The translations under genes were made by a program, and so were the position numbers. A DNA stretch of 64,000 nucleotides from Sorex araneus. Its lineage: Eukaryota; Chordata; Mammalia; Eulipotyphla; Soricidae. The stretch covers positions 193,271,000 to 193,334,999 of the forward strand of contig NC_073306.1 of NCBI RefSeq assembly GCF_027595985.1. Reading direction: 5' to 3'. Within the stretch, counting starts at the first letter, position 1. Each line of letters starts with the position of its first letter. This document shows, in pieces, positions 9,901-21,900 of this stretch. The notes beneath the pieces were generated by a model. The model was not told the DNA's origin. It made no database searches and saw nothing but the letters and a program-made list of their open reading frames with translations.

Positions 9901-12900
9901 CAGGGGTTACTCCTGGCAGTGCCTGGGGGACCATATGTGGTGCTGGGAATTGAACCTGGGTGTGCCACATGCAAGGCAGACGTCCTACTTGCTGTGCTAT
10001 AGCTCGGCCTCGCTTAAAATGTCTTGATACAAACTGTAGACAGTACTGTTGTGTAAATACTGACCATCTTTAAAATACTGATCAACAGTATTGTAAGTAT
10101 GTCTTCCGAACATTTTGTGTAAGCTAGAAGCTTACATTATTGAAATGTGTGACAAACCTTAAAGCCCATGTTGTGGCTGTGATTGGTAGTCAGCGTTGCT
10201 GGTCAGTAAGAGCAGGCCATTAAGTGTTGGAGAAGTTCCAAGTTATGCCTGGAATTTCAGTTGTTCCATGGGGAGAGAGTTTTATGATGTTATGAAGGTG
10301 TCATCAATAGTTCTTTTGGGAGTAATTTTTTTGACTTTGTGGTGGTGTGAAAGGGGATATGGGAGAGAAACTACTTTATATTTTGTGTATTTCCTGGTTT
10401 TGTCCTCTGAGGTCAGTCTTGGGAATCCTGGACAGTACCCAGCAGCTGCAGCACCCTGTCAGCAGCGCTTCCTCAGCTGAAAGAAGTGGTACTTGATGGT
10501 GTGCAGGAATTTAAGTGTCCTGAGGATGTGTAATGTAGGGTAATGTTCAGTAGACATAGTGTATTAAGAGTATTTTTGAAGATGTTGACAGCCTCTGTGG
10601 ATGTTGACAGCCTCTGTGGATGTAACCCTTTTGTAATTGGATGATCTAAACACATTGTAGCCTTTAGTGTAGTAATGTAGCCCTTAGTGTAGTAAGTCTT
10701 TAGAATAATACTGAGTTTCTTGGGTCACTATAAAGCACAGTTTGCATTTGACCTTTCAGTGTTGATTTGTTTTACCTATAATTGAAGGATACAAAATAAA
10801 AATGTTCCACTTTGGGGGCTGGAGCGATAGCACCGCGGGTAGGGTATGCTAGGGCCTTTGCTGTGCACGTGCTGACCTGGGTTCGATTCCCAGCATCCCA
10901 TATGATGCCCTGAGCACCACCAGGAGTAATTCCTGAGTGCAAAGCCAGGAGTAACCCCTGTGCATCGCTGGGTATGACCCAAAAAATTAAAAAGAAAAGT
11001 TCTACTTAAATTCAGTGGTGTGTTTGTGGAAGATAATACTACATTTCATTAAGAAGAGTCATTTTTGTGTGACAAAAAAATATGTAATGAATTTAAAATT
11101 TAACAGTGGCTCCAGGAGATCTTGTTCCATTGCTAAGTCCCACTAAAATTATAGTAGGTGAATTAAAAGAAAATTTTATTGTATTTCATTGGAAAGCAAA
11201 TGTGCAGTATTTTTAACTGGTTACGTTTCTTTAAATACTCTAGGTTTTAACCTTATGCTGGATTCTGAAATAGTCCTTTCTATCTATAGTTTGTGGGATC
11301 AAATATGAAATAGACCGTTCTGGAGTTCCTTGTGGCTTCCCTGAGTCAGATCAAGGATTTGGATTTATAGTTGATTGAGATTTGTGAAATTTTATTCTAG
11401 TCACTTTAATTATTGGGCTTAATTTTAGAAGTACTGCTGTGTACTTAACCTAAAATTTTAAACTACTTTGGAAGCCCAGTTAGTTTCTCATGAACAGCAA
11501 ACTAGAATGGTAACTTTCAACATTTGGAAGCTGTAGTGTCTTTTTAATTTACTCAAAAATCTTTAGCTCAAAACTTAGTTTGCTAATATTTTGTGATAAT
11601 AACGAAGATTGTGCTAGCTTGCACCGGTGATAATTAACTCCATGTAACCTGTTATGAGTGAAAAACAACAAAAAGACTAACCTTACATGCAGTCATAGAT
11701 GATTGCACTTCTCAGAGCAATCAGGATAGATACTGCTTTGCTTTTGAGCCAGTATTTAAAGGCAGTCTGATGGTTAAAAATAGTAATTTGGAAATTTCTT
11801 GAAAACTTAGAAGATCTGAAATGGTGCTTGCCGCAAAAGCAACTATTAATAACTATTGGTATTGTGCAAGACTGTCTCCTAAAATTGAAGTTTGGTATCC
11901 TTTCATCTTTATGTACTTAACTGAATCTTTTATCTATTTGTTATTTAGCATAAATATTACTCAGGAGTTGCAAACTTAAATGTATGCTCGGGTCAGGCAG
12001 ATTAAAAAGTTTTGTTTAATGCAGTAGGTGTTGGCAAGCACTATTGCTTTTTTAAAGGGTAAGCATGGTCTATATTTATAAATACTCTGATTTACCAGGC
12101 ATAAACCCAGGGGTTGTCTCATATTAAACCTTGATATATGTTACCTTCTCTGTGTCTTAACAGAAGACTATAAGGACTTCTCCAGCTGGTTGTTTTCAGG
12201 TGAGAATTGGGCTCTTAAATAATCAAAAAGTTCTTTTAAAAACCTAGGGTCTAAATATTTATACCAAATCTTAGAGCTTTAAAAAATTCACTGTATAAGA
12301 GCTTGATTCATTCTGTAGGCTGTTAAATTCGTAATTTTTGTATGAGTATGAATTTGTTTTTTGACAGTATAGGAATATAGGAATACTGTTTTATTAAGCC
12401 TTCTGAATTTCATTTGAGCTCATTTGTTACATAGACAAATTGTGGAAAAATTTAGTTGTGGCATTTTAATTTTGAAACAGTTTTTGAGGCTTTAAAATGA
12501 TTGTTTTAATGCTTATTGTAGTTCTTGCTATGCCTGTGTGTGGGGCAGGGGAGAGGCGGAGGGAGAGACTAACAATGTGAAGTGCTTCAGCCTCTAAAAA
12601 TACTAAATGAGGGGCCAGAGTGATTGCACATCGGGGAGGGTGTTTGCCTTGCACACAGTCCATCTGGGCTGGATCCCCAGCATCCCAGATGGTCCCCTGA
12701 GCACTGCCAGGAGTAATTCCTGAGTGCAGTGCCAGGAGTAACCCTTGAACATCGACAGGTGTGACCCAAAAAGCAGAAACAAACAAACAAAAACCTAAAT
12801 GTGTGTACTGGTGAATTGTGTGTGTATATTTATAGAATTCAGCTTACCCTGCATTTGTTAACATGTTAATTTTACTGTTGGTTTTAAGGTTGGGGTGCTG

Positions 12901-15900
12901 CAGTCAAGTGATTGGTTATGTACATATCTTTAGAATTAAAATAGTTCCAGCATATAGTGATTTTTAAAACTTTATTATTTTTTTTAGTTAGGTTCATACT
13001 TGATAGTGTTCAGGGTTTACTCCTGGCTCTCCAGGGATCACTTCCAGCAGGGTTTGGGGGACCATGCGGAGAGCAAACCTGGGTTGGTCTTGTGCAAAGC
13101 AAACACCCTACCCATTGTACAGTCTCCAGCCTTGATTTTAAAACATTTTGAAAGGTTAAAGAAAGTTATCCTAAGTTTTCTCAGTTGATTGCACAGTGGA
13201 ATTACCTGGATGGATAAAAATAGGGTTCATTGTCATGGTTATGGCCTGGCCTTTAGCCATGCAATTAGAGAGATGAGAGGGGCATCAGGAATTTTAAAAG
13301 CTCAACGTCCAGATGATAAAAGGAAAATTTGAGAATTTTCCCTAGAAAATTAGTGGATATCACTTTGTTTCTTAAAGTTTTTTTCTTTTCCAAAAAGGAA
13401 TACAAGTGGTCTTTAGCACTACATACTAGGTGGTAGCTAATAGTAAAATATTTCCTTGAAAGACAAATACTGATTTCACCGTTTTGTGCAAAATAAGTAT
13501 GTAAAACTGATGAAAAAATAAAACAAAAAGTTTTGAACTAATGAACACTGATTAAAAATCTAAGGGTACCTGAGGAAAAGTTGGGTGGTAGTAGTTTAGG
13601 TGAAGGGGTTAAAGAGAAGGCCAGACTGATGGCTTCTTTCTTCTGGAAACTTTTTCTTTTGATGGAGGAAAAAGTTCCAGAGGGGTGAACAAGGTTAATT
13701 TTGATGATAATCTGAGTTTGTTCTGACATCATTGATCTCAGGTAGGAAATTTAGACTTGAAAGTCATTTGCTGGAGATTAAGAAGTAAAATTTTGTTGTG
13801 AAATGGCAAAGATCAATGAAAAGAAACTGCTTATATAACTAATTTACTTGACGTAAATAAAAAACATGTAATTAGCACAACAGTCTTAGCCAGGGTTGGG
13901 CACCTTTTCATGTCACGGATCATTTTGATGTAATACCAGTTGTGGGCCATCCAGGGTTGGCAGACCGACTGCCATGGCACATGAGGAGAAGACAGCCAGT
14001 GGGAGTGTTCCCGTCCGTTCCTTGTGACAGGGCCAGTTACATCTTAGAGCCATAATGAAAGTCCTTAAGTTTAAACAGAATCAGAGTGGTAGTCTTGAAA
14101 GTTTACCAAGTATGAGACACTGGTTCTGAATTAGGTGGCATCTGTCTGCTGTTTTTTTTTTTTTTTAGTTTTATTTTGTGCTTTTTGGATACACCTGGCA
14201 GTGCTCAGGGGTTACTCCTGGCTCTGCACACAGGAATTACTTCTGGCAGTGCGCAGGGGGCCATTTGGGGATGCTGTGGACCGAACTTGGGTTGGCTGCG
14301 TGCAAGGCAAATGCCCTACCCGCTGTATTATTGCTCCAGCCCGTCTGCTCTGTTTAAACTGGAGAATGTCTGCAGAAAACACGCTGGTAATTGGGTTTCT
14401 GCTTTGCACTTTCTTGGAATGTACGTCTCCAGCATCTTATACCACCACATAGGCTTATATAACTTGAAGATAACAGGGTGACAAGTGATTCCAGGAAGAG
14501 AAGGCACTAGGAGCCCCAGCTGTACTGCCTTCACAGCCTTTGCAGTCATCTCTACAGCAACATCTCTAATTCAGTCCCAGGAATATGAGAAAAAGTAATA
14601 AATCACTTCATTTTAAGCCAAAAGTTCAGGGGTGACATGTAGGTCACAGTAGATAATCAGAACCTGTGTATATTTGTTTTATTTTTGAAAGGAATTTGTT
14701 TTGTGTTCTGGACCAGGTTTTGTATACTTTGCACATATATGTGTATATATTACATTTGTACATAGTCTTTAAAAGACTTGTGGCAGACATTGTTAGACTC
14801 CCATAGTGATAGGGTAAAACCATATGGCTGAAAAACTTGTTAGGAGATTTGAATTGTGTGGCCCTACTCACTGTTCCCTCCTTCGAACATTGATTTTTTT
14901 TTGGGGGGGGGGTTGGTTCACACCTGGTGATGCACAGGTGTTACTCCTGGCTCATGCACTCAGGAATCACTCTTGGCAGTGCTCGGGAGACCATATGGGA
15001 TGCTGGGAATTGAACCTGGGTTGGCCGCGTTCAAGGCAAACGACCTACCCGCTGTGCTATTGCTCCAGCCCCAACATTGATCTTTTTAAGTGCTTTTTCA
15101 GAGATTTAAAAAAAAAAAATGGAGCCCAGAGTGACGGGAGCTTTCTCAAGGATACTTGGATGTGAAGAGATGACTTAGATTTCTTACCTCCAAATACTCC
15201 AACAATTTCTTAGATCCTGTATATCTTATTTCTATTAAAGTGGTGTTTTGATTGTGTAAAGTAACTTAAAATGTAGTTAATCATAGGTCAGCATGCTTTG
15301 TTGTTTTGTGAGTCATGTTCTTTATTATTTTTAAAACATGTAGGAATCTTAACATTTTATGCCCTGTAGTTCTAGTTTCTTTCGTATTAAAGCCATAAAT
15401 TAGCTTATTAATGTCATGAATTGCCGTATGGATATAACATTGATCATCAAGCTAAATTACTATAGTTAACCCTAAAGTAAATTGAAGGAGTCATAATGCT
15501 GGTAATACAAAGCCTTCTTTCATAGTTTGCAACTAATCTAGAATATTTGTCTTTTGATGCTGTTTTGCATTTGTGCTGTTTCCTAATGCCTTTGTTTAAA
15601 GTTTTGTTATTTTGCTTTCCCCATCTAATTCAGCCTTTGATTTAGACAGTTTGTTTAGATTCTGGACTTACAGTCTTGTTTACAGGCAAGTGAGTTTGGT
15701 AAGCTTAGGCATTTGAACTTCTATTTACTTCTGCAACATGATTGTTCAGTTTAATGTGCGTATATTTACAATAGTAATTTTTTAAAGTATTGTTTATCAA
15801 TGCTTTAAAATTGATATCTGCCCCCTTTTGGAGGGGTGGGGATGTTGGGCCATACCTGGCAGTGCTCAGGGCTTACTTCTGGCTCTGCATTTACAGAGTA

Positions 15901-18900
15901 CTCCTGTTAGGGCTGTATAGGATGCTGGAGATTGAATCTAGGTCAGCTGCGAGCAAGGCAAACACCCTACCCACACTGTACTGTCACTCCAGCTTCGTAG
16001 TTGCTTTCTAAAACTAGTATCTGAATTCAATTAATGTTATTTAAGCTTTAAAAATGATTCTCTTCTTGCTGGTTAGGGTGGGTATCTTCTAAGTGGTTGT
16101 CTGGAGGTCCAGAAAGCTTCTTCTGGTGATTTTTTTCCCTTTTTTTTTTTTTTTTAAGCCAGTTTGGTCTGTGGTAGTTTTTTGTAAGGCCCTAAGGTGC
16201 TGCAAAGGCTGGCAATGCCAGGGATTACCTGAGCCATTCTAGTGCCTTCTGGGCACCTCCACATCCAGCAGTGATGCCTGGCTCCCCCAGGTAATATTCC
16301 GGGGGCCGTAGAGTGCCAAGGATTGAACTGGGCTGGGGTGTCTGCTTGTGAGGCGGGCTTCTTAAACTCTGTACGAACTCTCCAGCTCCAGTAATACCCA
16401 TTTTTAAATATGAAGACCGTAATAAGGCTAATCTCTGAAATTGAAATTATTTTAAATTAATTCACACAATGCCTTCGTTCTATATTAGATTTGATGCATA
16501 CAATTTTATATGCATGTATAGACTGTTTTGTTTGTAATTAAGAACTTGTAATTTAATGGAAATGTATAGCACTATTTTTATTTTGGGCAGGGCTAATATG
16601 GCTCTTTTACGAGTTGTCAACAATCTTTTTTTTTAATTTTATTTTTTTATTAAATCACCATGTGGAAAGTTACAAAGCTTTCAGGCTTAAGTCTCAGTTA
16701 CACAATGCTCGAACACTTATCCCTTCACCAGTGCACATATTCTACTACCAAGAACCACAGTAAACCTCCCCCCCAGTCCCCCAGACCCCCACCCCGCCTG
16801 TGTAGCTGATAAATTTCACTTTACTTTCTCTTTACTTTGATTACATTCACACAAAAAACTCACTATTATTGTTTAAGGTTTCCCCCTCAGAGTCGGACCT
16901 GCTGGAAAGGAAGCAGTGGCCACACAAAAGCGTGGCCACCCGGGTTGAATCTCGGCGGAGCGCGAGCCGGAATCAGCCCTGGCCAGAGACTGCCCAAGCG
17001 TCCTGCTGTTTCAAGTTCATAACACATTTTTTGTTTTTATTTTTTCCCTCCTTCCTGCGCCACCAAGTTCATACCTGCTTAGTAGTCCTCATAATATGGC
17101 AGACGCCACGCCGCTTCTCCCCGAAAAGGGAAAAAACAAAAAAATTAGAAAGAAGGATATTTCCCCTTCTCGGCCGGCGTGGGGCTATGACTTAGTTCAC
17201 AGTCTAGAGACATGGCTGCAAGCCCGTCCTGGGACCAAAAGTAGTCTAGCTGGCCTCCGGATCTTGGTCGATCAGCAGCAAAGTGGCCGCACAAAAGCCG
17301 GGCCACCTGGGTCAAATCTCGGTGGAGCGCGAGCCAGTGTCGGCCTCAGCCCGAGACTCTATAGCACTATTTTAATTGCCTTATTTTGTTTTGAGTTAGT
17401 CTTATTTTCCCTTTCAGAATGTACAGATGTATTTGATGGTGTTGACATCTGTTAGATCTCTTTTTTAACTGACTAGAGATTTTTGATCCGGGGAGCATTA
17501 AAAATCTTCAAGACACTAATTTTATTTTTTTCTAATGAAAATCCTTGTATTTTGAGTGGACTTTGCTTTTGACTGGGGACATAAATCTAATTGTTTTATC
17601 TTGACAGTTTGTATATGACTTTGACCAGCTCTTTACCACACTTCAAATTTGGAAGAGTTTTTTCACTTTGACTTTCCTGCTTCCTTGTGCCTTGCTGACT
17701 GCTTGTGCTACTGTTCTTTGAACTCATTGACCTTCTCATCGCAGTATGACTAATGACACTGGAAATTACTGGTGCTGTTTATGTCTTTGATGACACTGCG
17801 TTTGCTTGTTGAACTTGGTGGGCTTCTTTCTACAATGTTTTCTCCACCGGTTTTCTAGTGTTCTTGTTGAGCTGGGAGTGGGTCTTCGCAGTCACCCACC
17901 CTGGAGGATTCTGCAGGAGTAGACTGGAGAGTGCTCTCTGTGTTCTCTGTCCATCCTGGGTGGCAGGGCGGCAAGCACAAGGTCAGGCAGGAGCTGGGAT
18001 GAGGGCCCTTGCTTAATGTGGCGCATGGCAGTGAGGAGGCCGCTGGGCCCACCTGCTAGGCCCAGTAGTAACCTGGAGGCAAGCCTCAACCCGTACAGTG
18101 GAACAGGGGCCTGGAAAAATGTTTTTGGTTGTGGCATACTTAAGTATTCAAAGACTTTACCACTCGCTCTGGTGTATTATAAAACAAATCAATTTAAACT
18201 AGTGTTTGCATCTGTTTTCTAAGATTTTTTTGTTTGTTTGTTTTGTCCTTGATAAGTACCAGGAGGATTACTCCACAGCTTGGAAGCTGACCTCACATGC
18301 TAGGTGAAGAAGCAGCTCTGATAGAGAAGGGATCACCAAGCAAAGGGTGTTAGGCGGACCCACGAGGGATGGGAGATATGAGCTGAAAATAGACTATAGA
18401 CTAACATGATGCCTACTTAATACCTCTGTAGCAAACCACAGCACCCAAAAAGAGAGAGCAAGCAAATGGGAATGCCCTGCCACAGAGGCTGGGTGGGGTG
18501 AAGGGTTCAGGGTGGGGGTGGTGGGAGGCATGCTGGGACCATTGGTGGTGGAAAATGGACACTGGTGGAGGGATGGGCACTCGATTATTGTACGACTGAA
18601 ACATAAGCATGAAAACTTGTAAGTCTGTAACTTTATCTAATTAAAAAAAATTTAAAAAAAAGATTTTTTTGTCCTTTAGGACAGGTGGGATGGAAATGGG
18701 TGACAAAAATCTATTCTGAATTTTGAGATTTCACGACCGTTGAGTCACTGTCACCCCGTTGCTCATCGATTTGTTTGAGCGGGCACCAGTAACGTCTCTC
18801 ATCGAGAGACTTATTGTTACTGTTTTTGGCATATCCAATACGCACGGGTAGCTTGCCAGGCTCTGCTGCGAGGGCTTGATACTCTCGTTAGTTTGCCGGG

Positions 18901-21900
18901 CTCTCCGAGAGGGGCAGAGGAATCTAACTCGGGTTGGCTGCATGAAAGGCTGTGCTATCACTCCAGCCCCACGACCGTTGAGTAGATTTTCTAAATGAGT
19001 TAGACCTTTAGTGTCTACAAATTTTTGATTGTGGTTACACAGCAGTAGATTTTTTTTTTAACATTGTTTAAGACAAGAAATTTTGAGAATAGGTTAAAGA
19101 ATTTACTTTTGCTTGTCAATTACATTTCACAAATATTAACATTTAGCTTTCTAACTCATTCTAATTCTTGCATATATGTACTTAAATGTACAGTTCGCTA
19201 TAAGTATTTTTTAAAAATAAGCACGGACTATTCTGTAGTGCTATCAAAACAAGGAAATTAACATTGATACTATATTCAGCAATCTTGTTTATACTTCACG
19301 GTGCCGCAGATATTGTGCTCTATTTGATCGTACTCTTTATATTCTATGATCTTATTCAGACTTTACGATGTCTCAGGTAATATGCTCTATTTGATGACCA
19401 TGTTTTTTTCCATACAGATTAATTCTTTATTGTTTGCATTACAATATACTGACATTTTATTGAATGCCCCTTGATTTGGGTTAGTTTGCTGTTTCCTAAT
19501 GTGTAGGTTCTCATTTTGTATAGAAATATCTTGAAATTATTTTTCATGCATTATACCAAGAGGTTCATGATTCTGATTTAACCCATGCTGATTTAATGTG
19601 ATTTGTTGAGGGGGAGTTTGTTAGTTTTTTTCACTGTAGAATTATCTCTGATTATAGTTATCCTGGCACTACAGTTCTTGGTAAATGCATATTTATAAAT
19701 TTATTGTACACATTTTAAAGCAGTCACACAAATTTGACATCAAAGGATGTTCTGTAAGTACAGGAAAACTGACAGTTATTGTACCTTAGTACGTTATAGG
19801 GTGCATACCACCTCCTAACTATGATTTTTATCATATATTTTATTTTGTATTAGTTTTTGGTCTCAAAGTAAAAGTTTAAGGGTCACATTCTTACAGTTCT
19901 ATAAGAACTGAATATAATAAGTACTCAGAAATAAATGCACAAGAATAATGTTTTTCCCTTTTTCATAAAATTGTTTTGATTTCAGATGGTGAACTTAATG
20001 TTCTAGATGATATTTTGACTGAAGTCCCAGAACAGGATGATGAACTGTATAATCCAGAGAGTGAACAAGATAAGAATGAGAAAAAGGGTATGTAAGGTTT
20101 CTATTACTTTTGCTAAAATAAATGAAAGCTTCGTTTCTTAAGAAAAGTGTTTAGTTTTTGTTTCCTAAAGTACTTAACAGCAACAGCCCAATTAACAGCT
20201 TACAGTTCCCAGTAAAAGAAAACTATTATCAAATGTTCAACCGCTGCACCTATATGTAGTCAATATAGGAAGGTTTTTCATCTTAGATGAAATAAATGGA
20301 ATACTATGAAAACTTTCACTTTTTAAAATTGTGTTTTTAAGGATCAAAAAGAAAAAGTGATCGAATGGAGTCTGCTGACACCAAAAGACAGAAACCGTCT
20401 GCTCACTCAAGACAAATGATTTCCAAGCCCCTGAGCTCATCAGTTAGCAATAACAAAAGAATGGTTAGTACAAAAGGAAAGTCAGCCACAGAGTATAAAA
20501 ATGAGGAATATCAACGGTCTGAAAGAAACAAGCGTTTGGAAGCTGACCGGAAGATTCGTTTGTCAGGCAGTACCTCCAGAGAACCTTACAAGAGTCAACC
20601 TGAAAAAACTTGTCTCCGGAAAAGGGATCCGGAAAGGAGGGCCAAATCCCCCACTCCAGATGGTTCTGAGGTAGTAGATATTATTGCAGATAAAAAGCAG
20701 AAAGCAATTCTTTTTGAGCCTTTAGAACTATTTATTCACTCTGACTTTGTCTGTTATATGACTGCTGATTGCCTTTTTCTTTAAACATCAGAGAATTGGG
20801 CTGGAAGTGGATAGACGTGCAAGCAGATCCAGCCAGTCTTCTAAAGAAGAAGTGAACTCTGAAGAATATGGTTCCGACCATGAGACTGGCAGCAGTGGGT
20901 CTTCCGACGAGCAAGGAAACAACACAGAAAATGAAGAGGAAGGAGTGGAAGATGTGGAGGAAGAGGAAGAGGTAGAAGAAGATGCAGAGGAAGATGAAGA
21001 GGTGGATGAAGATGGAGAGGAGGAGGAGGAGGAAGAAGAGGAGGAGGAGGAGGAAGAGGAAGAAGAGGAGGAGGAGGAGGAAGAAGAATATGAACAGGAT
21101 GAGAGAGACCAGAAGGAAGAGGGAAATGATTATGATACTCGAAGTGAAGCCAGTGATTCTGATTCTGAATCTGTTTCCTTCACGGATGGGTCTGTCAGAT
21201 CAGGTTCAGGCACCGATGGCTCAGGTACCACTTTAGATATGTAAAAATTGGCTTTTTTTTTTTTCTCCATCCCCAAATTAACCCAGTTGTTTTTACTCAA
21301 ATATATCTAAATGAAATAATGAAACTTCATATGGGATATTTTACCCTCACAAGATTTTTAGTAATTAAATGCTTTTAGATATTAACACATTTAAGTAAGA
21401 TTTACAGTTATAGTAAAGACTTCCCAAAGTCTTTACTGTGGATTGGACTATAAACTAGGAAGGAGATTCAGTGTTGGGGATCCAACTTTAGTCTTGCCAC
21501 ATGCAAGACAGGTCTCCCTGCCTCTGAATTCCCTGGCCCTGAAGAGGTCAAATTAAAGAAACAAACAAAAAAACCACCCCACAGCAGTATATTCTGTTTC
21601 TTTGTCATGAATTTTCAAGGTTTTAGTGTATTTTATTTCATTTTTCTGTAGTATTTTCAGTAATTTCTTATAGTGACACCTTAAAAAAGTGACATTCTTT
21701 AGTGCTTGACTATGTTTTATCTAATAAGAGATTAAACATCTAATAATCTAATAATATCTAATAATTTTTTATTTGATGAATTTAGTTCTTTTCAGAGTAA
21801 TATTTGAAAAGGGGATTATAAATTTCAGGACAATGAGAATCACATTTTAGAAAAAGCTGAGAAATCCTTAGGGATTCTCATGCTTATGCTAGATTTAATG

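Larger units (their letters stand above)
7000..12163 (+). other. YTHDC1 intron 1, first part
   Basis: Besides the features listed separately, 7,621-8,945 and 11,000-12,160 show unremarkable AT-rich intronic DNA without a recognisable gene or repeat. Confidence 0.7.

Noticed and set aside
14824-15165. Open frame of 113 codons and many similar ones with [24 protein letters not shown] wording
   Set aside because: These are translations of type A SINEs; the same peptide recurs at dozens of unrelated sites.
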